Below are positions 11,799 through 19,545 of a stretch of 42,619 bases of DNA, in pieces (the stretch's first letter is position 1; each line of letters opens with the position of its first letter). This DNA comes from Patescibacteria group bacterium (GTDB taxonomy: Bacteria; Patescibacteriota; Patescibacteriia; Patescibacteriales; GWC2-42-12). The translations under genes and the position numbers were made by a program. The notes under the pieces were generated by a model, which was given only the letters and a program-made list of their open reading frames with translations, searched no databases and was not told the origin of the DNA. The stretch is from the NCBI GenBank assembly GCA_028703305.1, contig JAQVNC010000007.1, positions 1 through 42,619 of the forward strand, read 5' to 3'.

Positions 11799-12389
11799 CT
11801 ATTTCCTGATAATTTTTATATCCTCCATATCTCTTAAGTCCACCAGCCTTGAAGATTTAGTTCTTTTACATTCACCCGCGTCAATTACTAAGTCGGGCGG
11901 ATATTTAAAATATTTATCAAGATTTTCCACTTTAGTTAAAGTTTTATCGCCTTTCTTGTTTAAACTGGTGGAGACAATCGGAAAACCGGCCTCATTTATT
12001 ATTTTAATTAAAAAATCATTATCCGGCAATCTAACGGCTAAACTATTTAAGCCGCCGGTTAATTCGACCGGCAGATTCGGCCGGCGTTTTAAAATTACCG
12101 TAACCGGTCCGGGCCAAATCTTTTTTAAATATTCCAGCTGCGTTGAATTAACAAAGCAATATTTTTTTAGCATGCTAAAATCGCTGATTAAAATTAACAG
12201 CGGCTTCATTCCCCTCTCGCCTTTAATTTTATTTATCTTTTTAATCGCTAAAATATTGCGGCAATCACAGCCCAAGCCGTAGACCGTGTCGGTCGGATAA
12301 GCGATTATCTGGCCGTGGCTTAAAGAATCAGCGATTAAATCAATTTGCTCTTGGGTTGTATTATTTATGTCTATTTTTATGGTTTGCAT
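11799..12389 (-). CDS. tsaC: L-threonylcarbamoyladenylate synthase (Sua5/YrdC/TsaC)
   Basis: Makes threonylcarbamoyl-AMP from threonine, bicarbonate and ATP, the first step of the universal t6A37 tRNA modification. 196 residues, single YrdC domain without the C-terminal Sua5 domain. Key segments are IIAYPTDTVYGLGCD (about residues 28-42), KIKGERGMKPLLILI (about 54-68), the motif WPGPVTVILKR (about 93-103) and PIVSTSLNKKGD (positions about 136-147). The ATG is 5 nt after the stop of the ATP-grasp gene, so both are probably on one transcript. I use the TsaC symbol because the protein is short. Confidence 0.93.
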   Translation of the reverse strand: MQTIKIDINNTTQEQIDLIADSLSHGQIIAYPTDTVYGLGCDCRNILAIKKINKIKGERGMKPLLILISDFSMLKKYCFVNSTQLEYLKKIWPGPVTVILKRRPNLPVELTGGLNSLAVRLPDNDFLIKIINEAGFPIVSTSLNKKGDKTLTKVENLDKYFKYPPDLVIDAGECKRTKSSRLVDLRDMEDIKIIRK

Positions 12390-12394
12390 AATAA

Positions 12395-13333
12395 TTATAG
12401 CGTCGTTATCGGCCTTGATTGGGTTATATAAAATTTGCCTTTAGCGAAAGCCCATTCTATGTCCTGCGGCTTTTTATAATGTTTTTCAATAGCCGCGCAA
12501 ATTTTTGCCAATTCAATAATTTGCTTGCCGTTAAATTTTTGCTTTTCTTGAATAGCTTTTGGCGCGACCGTATGCTTAATGCCGCCGCCGGCTTTTCTAA
12601 CTATCATCATTTCTTGTTTAGCCACATTAATATCAATAATAGATAGATCGCGCTTATCAATAACATAAGCGTCCGGCGTCACCTGCCCCGAGACGATGGC
12701 TTCACCCAGCCCCCAGCCGGCTTCAATAATCATTTGATTTTTATCGCGCGTTACCGGATGAACGGTAAAGGCAATACCGGAAATCTCCGAATCTATCATC
12801 TGTTGCACCACCACGGCCACGCTCACTTTAGTTTTAAGCATTTTTTTCTCTTGGCGGTAAAAAATCGCGCGCGGAGTAAAAAGAGACGACCAGCATTTTT
12901 TTACGTTTTCCAATAAATTTTTCTCGGTCGTGTCTAAATAGGTTTCAAGCTCACCGGCCCAGGAAGCGACCGAAGAATCTTCGGCCGTGGCCGATGAACG
13001 CACGGCCACGAATTTAGATTTCAGTTTTTTAAACTCAACTAAAATTTCTTTTTTAATATCAGCCGGTATGTCTTGATCATCAATTAAATCACGAATAACA
13101 TTTGACGCCTTATCAACCGAATTGATATCTTTATAATTTACTTTTTTTAACACCGCCGCGATCTCCGCATTCAAATCGGTTTCTTCTAAAAACCTGTCAA
13201 AAACATTTGCCAATAGCACAAAGCCTGGCGGCACGCTTAAACCGGCATTAGTTATTTCTCCCAAGCTTGCTCCCTTGCCTCCGGCTTCACTCACGTCTTT
13301 ATAGGAAAGTTGCTTAAAATTTTTTATAAACAT
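12395..13333 (-). CDS. Stand-alone PEP synthase/PPDK-type ATP-grasp domain protein
   Basis: 312 residues that cover only the N-terminal ATP-binding (PPDK_N) half of PEP synthase-like enzymes, which moves phosphate from ATP to a histidine domain. Visible motifs: SEAGGKGASLGEI (15-27), the core AVRSSATAEDSSVASWAG (110-127), LFTPRAIFYR (151-160), VVVQQMIDSEISGIAFT (174-190), EAGWGLGEAIVSGQVTPD (204-221) and the domain end DIEWAFAKGKFYITQSRP (291-308). It stops exactly where the histidine domain would begin in full-length enzymes. The matching histidine domain is encoded separately at 15036-16571, upstream on the same strand. Neither gene has the PEP-binding TIM barrel, so the final phosphate acceptor is unknown. 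Confidence 0.88.
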   Translation of the reverse strand: MFIKNFKQLSYKDVSEAGGKGASLGEITNAGLSVPPGFVLLANVFDRFLEETDLNAEIAAVLKKVNYKDINSVDKASNVIRDLIDDQDIPADIKKEILVEFKKLKSKFVAVRSSATAEDSSVASWAGELETYLDTTEKNLLENVKKCWSSLFTPRAIFYRQEKKMLKTKVSVAVVVQQMIDSEISGIAFTVHPVTRDKNQMIIEAGWGLGEAIVSGQVTPDAYVIDKRDLSIIDINVAKQEMMIVRKAGGGIKHTVAPKAIQEKQKFNGKQIIELAKICAAIEKHYKKPQDIEWAFAKGKFYITQSRPITTL

Positions 13334-13335
13334 AA

Positions 13336-14319
13336 TTATTTCAGCAAATTAACAATAATTTTTATAACAGTATCTTTATCTTTTGGATCGCTAATGGCGG
13401 TTAGCAATGCCAACGCCACCAAAGCATTATCATTAATTTTTTTCTCGCCATTATCTCGATAAAGAAAATTATTTTTGTCTAAAAAATAAACAAACAAAAA
13501 AGAAGCAATACGCTTATTGCCGTCAATAAAAGGGTGATCTTTAATTATTAAATACAAAAGATGCGCGGCTTTTTCTTCAAAACTTTTGTATAATTCATTG
13601 CCGCCAAAGGTCTGCCAAAGGTTAGCCAAAATACCTTCCAATTTATTAGCGCTTTGATGGCCAAAAATATCGCTGGCTTGTTTTTTCTTCACGAGTTCAG
13701 CTTTTATATTTTTTATCACTTCAAGCGCTAGCTCGTAAGTTAATTTGTATTTAGTTTTTCCGGCTCTGGGCAAAGCTAATTTATCTTTATCGTATTTTTC
13801 TAAGATGGCCAATGAGCTTAAATAATATGCCAATAGATTTAGTATCTCCTGCTCTTGCCCGGCCAATAATTCATGTTTTGCCTTTTCACGCATAAACGAG
13901 ATCACGTTTTGCAATTCGGAAAATTTTTCCCTGGCTTCCAGCAATCTTTTTTCATTGATCGTATAGCCTTGGGCTAAATGGTCTTTTAAAGTTTTCGTCG
14001 CCCAAATGCGAAATTGAGTGGCACGCTTAGAATTTACCCGATAACCGACAGATAGAACAACATCTAAGCTATAGAATTTTACCGGTTTATCAGAATTTGC
14101 AATGTGCAAATTTTGCACATTGCTTTTTTCTTTTAACTCGCCGTTTTCAAATATATTTTTAATATGTTTAGTAATAACGCTTCTTTCTACATCAAAAAGC
14201 AACCCAATCTGCGCTTGTGTCAGCCAGACAGTTTGTTTTTCCATCTTAACATCTAATTTAGGCCCTCGTTTTGTCTTATAAATTATTATCTCGCCCTTAC
14301 TTTTATTGTTTATTTTCAT
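13336..14319 (-). CDS. RhuM-type DNA-binding plus Fic/Doc toxin-like protein
   Basis: 327 residues in two parts. Residues about 10-120 match the virulence-associated RhuM domain (VWLTQAQIGLLFDVERSVIT, the FYSLDVVLSVGYRVNS segment and FRIWATKTLKDHL), thought to be DNA-binding. The C-terminal part is Fic/Doc with the catalytic motif HPFIDGNKR at 262-270. The NKR ending is the Doc form rather than the GNGR of AMPylating Fic proteins; phage P1 Doc phosphorylates EF-Tu. No antitoxin gene and no inhibitory (S/T)xxxE(G/N) helix is evident next to it, so the RhuM half may act as its own control module. It lies 2 nt before the ATP-grasp gene, between the two halves of the split phosphotransfer system. 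Confidence 0.85.
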   Translation of the reverse strand: MKINNKSKGEIIIYKTKRGPKLDVKMEKQTVWLTQAQIGLLFDVERSVITKHIKNIFENGELKEKSNVQNLHIANSDKPVKFYSLDVVLSVGYRVNSKRATQFRIWATKTLKDHLAQGYTINEKRLLEAREKFSELQNVISFMREKAKHELLAGQEQEILNLLAYYLSSLAILEKYDKDKLALPRAGKTKYKLTYELALEVIKNIKAELVKKKQASDIFGHQSANKLEGILANLWQTFGGNELYKSFEEKAAHLLYLIIKDHPFIDGNKRIASFLFVYFLDKNNFLYRDNGEKKINDNALVALALLTAISDPKDKDTVIKIIVNLLK

Positions 14320-14323
14320 ATAT

Positions 14324-14401
14324 TTATTTTAAATTTTTTATTATTCTCTTATCGGCACCAACTTTCGCTAAATTGCCGTCGCACAATATTTGCGATTTTG
14401 T
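14324..14401 (-). pseudogene. Remnant of a PEP-utilizer (phosphohistidine domain) gene 3' end
   Basis: The minus strand of this short spacer reads TKSQILCDGNLAKV then GADKRIIKNLK and a stop. The intact gene at 15036-16571 ends TKIATQVLHDGDLVEV then DADKGIVKILK and a stop. About 15 of 25 aligned residues agree, with one two-residue gap, and the nucleotide text is also similar (GCCGATAAGAGAATAATAAA against GCGGATAAGGGGATAGTGAA). No start codon or upstream domain remains. It is a degenerate second copy of the last ~80 bp of that gene, left between the HAD gene and the RhuM-Fic gene. Confidence 0.75.
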
Positions 14402-14422
14402 CTTTCTTTCTTTTAAAAAACT

Positions 14423-15034
14423 TTATGCTTTTAAATAACTATCCAATTCTCTCTTAAACTGCTTAAAATTTTTATAATAAATTGTCTTAACTCCTAATTT
14501 ATTAGCTTCCACTAAATTAAAATCCTGGTCATCAATCATTATAGCCTCTTCCGCCCTAACTTTGAACTTTTTTAAAACATATTTTATTGTTTTATCCGAA
14601 GCTTTTGGCAGTTTCAAATCAAATGAATTAATAATATTTTTAAAATACTTTCTGGTTTCCATTTTTTTCAAAGTCTCGTTAAATTGCCCGGGCGTATTTT
14701 TAGAAAGCAGTAAAATTATAAAACCGGCTTCTTGCAGTTTTAAAATATAATTAAAAACCGGAGTATTCTTTTTTTGAAAAGACAGATGTTTTTTTCTTAA
14801 ATCCCGCCAGCTTTCTTTAAGCCCCAATTCTTTAACCGGCAATTCAAAAGATTGCCGCTCGGTTATTTTGCCTAATGCCGCCGGAGAAAAATATTTATGA
14901 TATACAATATCGTACAAATGGCTAAAATCCATTTTGTATTTTTTGGCCAGCCACCGGCAAGTATCTTTATAACTGCCAAGCGTTAAAACCCCGTAATAAT
15001 CAACGATTATTAATTTAATTTTACTTTTTATCAT
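14423..15034 (-). CDS. HAD-superfamily hydrolase with a DxY nucleophile motif
   Basis: 203 residues with the haloacid-dehalogenase Rossmann core. Motif I is IIVDYYGVLT with nucleophile Asp12; the +2 residue, normally the general acid Asp in phosphatases, is Tyr14. Motif II Ser111 (LLLSKN), motif III Lys144 (KLPKASD) and motif IV Asp168/Asp169 (IMIDDQDFN) are present. The helical cap lies between about residues 20 and 90. A DxYG motif is typical of L-2-haloacid dehalogenases, while DxD is typical of phosphatases, so the reaction is uncertain. The start lies 1 nt from the stop of the PEP-utilizer gene, so the two are translationally coupled. Confidence 0.82.
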   Translation of the reverse strand: MIKSKIKLIIVDYYGVLTLGSYKDTCRWLAKKYKMDFSHLYDIVYHKYFSPAALGKITERQSFELPVKELGLKESWRDLRKKHLSFQKKNTPVFNYILKLQEAGFIILLLSKNTPGQFNETLKKMETRKYFKNIINSFDLKLPKASDKTIKYVLKKFKVRAEEAIMIDDQDFNLVEANKLGVKTIYYKNFKQFKRELDSYLKA

Positions 15035-15035
15035 A

Positions 15036-16571
15036 TTACTTTAAAATTTTCACTATCCCCTTATCCGCATCCACCTCCACCAAATCACCATCATGCAAAA
15101 CTTGAGTGGCGATTTTTGTGCCGACGACACAGGGAATTTTTAATTCCCGCGCCACAATGGCGGCGTGGCAAGTTATACCGCCGTCATCGGTAACAATAGC
15201 AGAGGCTTTTTTCATGGCCGAAACCAAACTGGGGAAAGTCGAATGAGCGACCATAATATCTCCTTCTTCCATTTTATGCATTTCTTCAGGCAGATTAATA
15301 ATCTTAACTTGCCCTTTAGCTTTGCCGATAAACGCCACCGTACCTTTAAGTTCGGAGCTTTTCTTGATAATAATTTTTTCTAATTTTTGCTTTTTTAAAA
15401 AAATTTTAGCTTGTTCACCCGTGTAAATTTTTATTTTTCCGCGACGGCTAAACATTACGCTGAATTTATATCTTTGATTAAGCTCGTCCGGAGAAAACTT
15501 TTTATAATTTTTAATCTCCTGGCCGGCGACATATTTCATCTGCATTAAAGAAAAACCCTCTCGCCGGCCTAGCTCCTTTAAAATTTTATCATGAATATAT
15601 ATGCCATAAAATAAAACGTCTTTTCTAAGAGCCTTTAGCCAGATGATTTGCGCCGCGACATCAAAGATTTTAATTTCTTTTTTGTTTAAATTTAGAATTT
15701 TTATCAATTGATTTCTTCGTTTAATAGTGTTCTCTCTCGCCGCTATTAATCTTCTGACTTCCTTTTTAGGATTAACTTTTTGCCTGATTAAAGACGACCA
15801 AATACTTAAATAATAATCTAAATTATAGGCCGGTCCGATATAAGTATACGGCGCCCAGCGCCATTTTTTATAATGGGCGATTATTTTATTGTATAATTTT
15901 TTATTTATGTTTTTGAGTTGGCTTTCAATTTTTATCAAATCTTTTTGCTTGAAAATTTTGCAAGCGGTTCTATCCGCCATGATTAATTCCAGAATAGCCA
16001 GCATTTCTAACTCTTCTTTTTGGGCAAAACTTTCTTTTTCCGGCGTAGTTAATATGCTAAAAACTTCAGGAAGATTTAATAATAATTTATTTTGCTTAAT
16101 TTTATCTTTTATTAAATTTATCAAATAATCGCTTAAATCCTCGCCATCAGAATCAACGAACCAGGTGGTGGCTAAGGCATACCCGTGAGAAAGATACATT
16201 AAATTAAAAAGCTGATAAAATATCTTTACTAGCTGCCGGCTGGATAATTTTTCGTATTTTATTTTTTCAATCTTTTTAAGCTTATCAAAATAAGCCTGAT
16301 TATATTCCGTGGCCTTATTTTGTATTTTTTTTATCCTCTCGGGGCCGCTAATAATCTCTTTGATAATATTTTTTATAAAATTTCTTAATTCATTTTTTAA
16401 AAAATAAGTGCCGGTATTATCGCCGTTTTCAAATACGGCGAAGCTTTGATTTAAATAATTCTTTTTAACGGTCGGCTTTTGAAAATTAAAAATCGATTCC
16501 ATCGCCTCAGACATCATGATGTATTCTATCTGTTTAATCTCAAAATTTTTCCGCCAAATTTTATTATTCAT
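15036..16571 (-). CDS. PEP-utilizing enzyme with C-terminal phosphohistidine domain
   Basis: 511 residues. The last about 85 residues are the swivelling phosphohistidine domain of PEP synthase-like enzymes: KGTVAFIGKAKGQVKII, the segment GDIMVAHSTFPSLVSAMKKA, then DDGGITCHAAIVAREL with the phosphate-carrying His469 and PCVVGT. The first about 400 residues are mostly helical, rich in Lys and Ile, and match no family I recognise; this part could bind an acceptor substrate, as the middle domain of rifampicin phosphotransferase does. The ATP-grasp partner is encoded at 12395-13333, so the enzyme is split and gene order is reversed compared with the fused enzymes. It follows cvpA after 7 nt. Confidence 0.85.
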   Translation of the reverse strand: MNNKIWRKNFEIKQIEYIMMSEAMESIFNFQKPTVKKNYLNQSFAVFENGDNTGTYFLKNELRNFIKNIIKEIISGPERIKKIQNKATEYNQAYFDKLKKIEKIKYEKLSSRQLVKIFYQLFNLMYLSHGYALATTWFVDSDGEDLSDYLINLIKDKIKQNKLLLNLPEVFSILTTPEKESFAQKEELEMLAILELIMADRTACKIFKQKDLIKIESQLKNINKKLYNKIIAHYKKWRWAPYTYIGPAYNLDYYLSIWSSLIRQKVNPKKEVRRLIAARENTIKRRNQLIKILNLNKKEIKIFDVAAQIIWLKALRKDVLFYGIYIHDKILKELGRREGFSLMQMKYVAGQEIKNYKKFSPDELNQRYKFSVMFSRRGKIKIYTGEQAKIFLKKQKLEKIIIKKSSELKGTVAFIGKAKGQVKIINLPEEMHKMEEGDIMVAHSTFPSLVSAMKKASAIVTDDGGITCHAAIVARELKIPCVVGTKIATQVLHDGDLVEVDADKGIVKILK

Positions 16572-16578
16572 ATTTATT

Positions 16579-17079
16579 TTATATTATCTCCTTAATCCTA
16601 TTAAGTAGCCCGGGCAGTAAAGGTAGAATGGCTTTAGTGTAGCTAACCAAAAACGGCGCGACTTTTGAAGCGTCGAGCCAGTGGCCGAAAGCGGTTTGAG
16701 AAATATATAGTAAAGCCAGACCTATAACTAAGCCGCCTTCAACAAAGCCTAAGGCGGCGCCGGCCAAACGGTTAATTGTTTTTAAAAAAGGAATTATGGA
16801 AATTAAATCAAAGGTCCGATCTAAAAGCGCGAAAACAAAACCGATTAAGCGGTTTATTAGAGTAAAGAGCACGATAAAAACTATAATTTTTCCGGCTATT
16901 TCATGGCCGAAAAATAAATTTTTAACCCAATCAAAGGCCGTTAAATAAAAAATAAGGGCCAGCCATAAGCCTCCGACCAAGCCGAATAAAGAACCGACTG
17001 TTCTTATTAGGCCGAAAAATAAGCCGTAAAAAATAAAACCGGCCAAAATAATAAACAAAACGATGTCAAAGATTGTCAT
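16579..17079 (-). CDS. CvpA family membrane protein
   Basis: 166 residues with four predicted membrane helices (about 4-22, 27-48, 63-88 and 103-127). FDIVLFIILAGFIFYGLFFG, LFGLVGGLWLA and NRLAGAALGFVEGGLVIGL (residues about 103-121) fit the CvpA family, named after the colicin V production locus. Family members occur in most bacteria and affect envelope functions in a way that is not well defined. It is the first gene of a tight minus-strand run: cvpA, PEP-utilizer, HAD. Upstream lies one of the paired inverted-repeat elements. Confidence 0.85.
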   Translation of the reverse strand: MTIFDIVLFIILAGFIFYGLFFGLIRTVGSLFGLVGGLWLALIFYLTAFDWVKNLFFGHEIAGKIIVFIVLFTLINRLIGFVFALLDRTFDLISIIPFLKTINRLAGAALGFVEGGLVIGLALLYISQTAFGHWLDASKVAPFLVSYTKAILPLLPGLLNRIKEII

Positions 17080-17091
17080 ATGATTATATTT

Positions 17092-17217
17092 GTCATTGCG
17101 AGGAGCGTTAGCGACGAAGCAATCCCACGTATTATAATCTTTAGCAAAATATTACCACCTTAATTTTAAGTTATCATTCGTGAGATTGCTTCGCTCCTTT
17201 TAGTCGCTCGCAATGAC
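17092..17217. repeat. Paired GTCATTGCGAG inverted-repeat element, downstream of metG
   Basis: Left arm 17092-17129 (GTCATTGCGAGGAGCGTTAG then CGACGAAGCAATCCCACG) faces right arm 17179-17217 (CGTGAGATTGCTTCGCTCCT then TTTAGTCGCTCGCAATGAC). The about 50-nt centre is AT-rich and contains ATTACCACCTTAATTTT. The same arms and the same centre word occur at 18657-18781 on the other side of metG. Confidence 0.85.
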
Positions 17218-17226
17218 ATCTTTAAA

Positions 17227-18645
17227 TTAAATTCTGGGGAATAACGGCTCGCCTTTTTTAATCTGCTTCGCACTAAATTGCTTAATAACTTTTTCAGACA
17301 CGGTCGGCATAAACGGCTTTAAGAGATTAGCCGCATTTAATATATCGCCCGCTATCGGCTCTAAGATATTTTTTATGGCTGCTTCGTCTTTTAATTTCCA
17401 TGGTTTTTTGTCGCTTAAAACCGCGTCGCCGGCCCTTAATTTATCCCATAGAATTTTTAAAGATTCATCAAATTTAAAAGCTTGCATGCTGGCCGCGCAT
17501 TCTTCATTTAATTTTTTATCGCTGCCAATCCGCAAATTTAATTTAATTTTATTAGTTTCCAATAAGTTGGAAACGCGCGCCGCTAGATTGCCCAAGCCAT
17601 TGGCTAAATCAGCATTATATTTATCATCAAATTTTTCCCAACTGATATCGCCGTCATGGCCAAAAGCCGTGGCGCTCATAATTAAATAACGGGTGGCATC
17701 AACGCCATATTTTTTTACTAAATCAGCCGGCGCGATCACATTGCCTAAAGACTTGCTCATTTTTTGCCCGTTGATTTGAAAGTAGCCGTGAATAAATATT
17801 TTTTCCGGCAATGGCAAATCTAAAGATAAAAGCATGGCCGGCCAAATCGTAGCATGCACGCGCAAAATATCTTTGCTCATAAGCTGCGCGGACGCCGGCC
17901 AAAATTTAGGCGATTTTCCAGCTTCGCCAGACCAGCCTAAACCGGTTAAATAATTTAAAAAAGCGTCGGCCCAAACATAAACCGTGTGCGATTTATCCCA
18001 AGGGATAGGTATGCCCCAATTAATATTTTTGCGGGAAAACGACACATCTTCCAGCCCTTCCTTTTCATAAAAGCTGACGATTTCATTTTTACGATTAGGA
18101 GGCAGAATCTTTAATTCATCTTTTTTTATTTTTTCCAATAATTCATCCTGATATTTGGATAATTTAAAAGTATAGCATTCCTCGCTCATTTTTTCCGGCG
18201 CGATTTTATGGTCCGGACACAAGCCGTCAACCAAATCGCGTTCGCTTTTATATTGTTCGCAGCCGCGGCAATACAGGCCATCGTATTTACTTAAATAAAT
18301 ATCACCTTTATTATACATATACTGCAAGGCTGTTTGCACCGCCTTCATGTGCGCCTCGTCGGTGGTCCGCAAAAAATTGTCATTGGAAATATTTAACTCT
18401 TTCCAAGCTTCTTTAAAAACGGCGGCGACTTCATCAGCGTATCGTTTTGGCTCTAATCCCATTTCTTTGGCCTTACTTTCAATCTTCGCCCCATGCTCAT
18501 CCGTGCCAGTCAGGAAAAAAATATCTTCGCCCAAAGTCCGGTGCCAGCGCGCCAAAACATCGGCCGCGACGGTCGTATAAGTATGGCCGATGTGCGGCTT
18601 GTCATTAACGTAATAAATCGGCGTGGTAATATAAAATTTTTTCAT
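17227..18645 (-). CDS. metG: Methionyl-tRNA synthetase
   Basis: Charges tRNA-Met with methionine, including the initiator. 472 residues: class I core with HIGH (18-21) and KMSKS (295-299), the zinc-knuckle insertion with Cys126, Cys129, Cys143 and His146 (CRGC...CPDH), and the anticodon-binding helical domain at the end. The C-terminal EMAP/Trbp111-like tRNA-binding appendix found in many bacteria is absent, so the protein is the short form. The gene stands alone between two near-identical inverted-repeat elements, so its transcription unit cannot be linked to cvpA or rsmI. Confidence 0.96.
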   Translation of the reverse strand: MKKFYITTPIYYVNDKPHIGHTYTTVAADVLARWHRTLGEDIFFLTGTDEHGAKIESKAKEMGLEPKRYADEVAAVFKEAWKELNISNDNFLRTTDEAHMKAVQTALQYMYNKGDIYLSKYDGLYCRGCEQYKSERDLVDGLCPDHKIAPEKMSEECYTFKLSKYQDELLEKIKKDELKILPPNRKNEIVSFYEKEGLEDVSFSRKNINWGIPIPWDKSHTVYVWADAFLNYLTGLGWSGEAGKSPKFWPASAQLMSKDILRVHATIWPAMLLSLDLPLPEKIFIHGYFQINGQKMSKSLGNVIAPADLVKKYGVDATRYLIMSATAFGHDGDISWEKFDDKYNADLANGLGNLAARVSNLLETNKIKLNLRIGSDKKLNEECAASMQAFKFDESLKILWDKLRAGDAVLSDKKPWKLKDEAAIKNILEPIAGDILNAANLLKPFMPTVSEKVIKQFSAKQIKKGEPLFPRI

Positions 18646-18656
18646 ATTCTTGCGTT

Positions 18657-18781
18657 GTCATTGCGAGGAGCTTCAGCGACGAAGCAATCTCACGAATAAA
18701 AATATTTATAAATAATTGCCACCTTCATTTAAACAATTCATCAGTGAGATTGCTTCGCTCCTTTCAGTCGCTCGCAATGAC
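18657..18781. repeat. Paired GTCATTGCGAG inverted-repeat element, upstream of metG
   Basis: Left arm 18657-18696 (GTCATTGCGAGGAGCTTCAG then CGACGAAGCAATCTCACGAA) faces right arm 18744-18781 (GTGAGATTGCTTCGCTCCTT then TCAGTCGCTCGCAATGAC). The centre carries ATTGCCACCTTCATTT, matching the centre of the element at 17092. Confidence 0.85.
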
Positions 18782-18788
18782 AGGAATA

Positions 18789-19517
18789 TTATTTTCCCAC
18801 AATTACCACAAATTCCCCTTTTTGATCATTAGCGCTGGCTTTTATTTTTTCAATAATTCTTTCAATCTCGCCGCGATAAACCGTTTCGTGCATTTTTGAA
18901 AGTTCTCGGCAGACCACGACTGAAGTTAAATCTATCGGCTTGGCTTCAAGCTCTCCCTTTTTATTGATTTCTTTATTTTCTTTAGCCGCCTTTTTTAATT
19001 CTTCAAGAAACTTGATGATGCGGTGTTTTGATTCATACGCCACCACCGGCCATTCGCTTTCCATAATCTTATGGATAAAAGTCTGCCGGCCTTTTTTATG
19101 GGGCGGAAAACCCATAAATATAAATTTATCGGTGGGCATGCCGGAAATTGACAGCGAAGCGGTTACGGCCGATGGGCCGGGCACGGACTCTATTCCTACG
19201 GCTCCGTCCAATTTTTCCAAAATCGCCTGGATTAATTTTCCTCCCGGGTCGGAAATTCCCGGCGTACCGGCGTCCGATACCAAGGCCAAATTTTTTCCGG
19301 CCGCGAGCATTTCAATTATTCGCTCCACTTTATTTTCGCTGGAATGCTCGTGATAAGAAATCGTCGGCGTTTTAATATTATAGTGCGACAATAATTTTCC
19401 AGTGACCCGCGTATCCTCGCATAAAATAAAATCAACTTCGCCTAAAATGCGAAGTGCCCTTAAACTAATATCCTCTAAATTGCCGATCGGCGTGCCGACG
19501 ATATATAAAGTTGCCAT
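18789..19517 (-). CDS. rsmI: 16S rRNA (cytidine-1402 2'-O)-methyltransferase RsmI
   Basis: Methylates C1402 of 16S rRNA in the ribosomal P site using S-adenosylmethionine. 242 residues of the SAM-dependent tetrapyrrole methylase fold: LYIVGTPIGNLEDISLRAL (4-22), CEDTRVTGKLLSHY (33-46), ALVSDAGTPGISDPG (about 78-92), VPGPSAVTASLSISGM (about 112-127) and the C-terminal CRELSKMHETVYRG (about 202-215). The usual family length is 270-290, so the C-terminal small domain is trimmed. Confidence 0.95.
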   Translation of the reverse strand: MATLYIVGTPIGNLEDISLRALRILGEVDFILCEDTRVTGKLLSHYNIKTPTISYHEHSSENKVERIIEMLAAGKNLALVSDAGTPGISDPGGKLIQAILEKLDGAVGIESVPGPSAVTASLSISGMPTDKFIFMGFPPHKKGRQTFIHKIMESEWPVVAYESKHRIIKFLEELKKAAKENKEINKKGELEAKPIDLTSVVVCRELSKMHETVYRGEIERIIEKIKASANDQKGEFVVIVGK

Positions 19518-19545
19518 AAATAAAAACTTCTTTTATAAATAAGCG

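Noticed and set aside
12391-12400. TATAAT-like text before tsaC as its promoter
   Set aside because: It overlaps the stop codon of the upstream gene and lies only about 4 nt before the ATG; cotranscription is more likely.
12395-16571. Simple insertion of RhuM-Fic and HAD into one PEP synthase gene
   Set aside because: The half that encodes the C-terminal domain is upstream of the N-terminal half, so a plain insertion cannot give this order.
17083-17088. TATAAT as a leaderless promoter of cvpA
   Set aside because: The gap to the ATG is only 3 nt, so the transcript would start inside the start codon.
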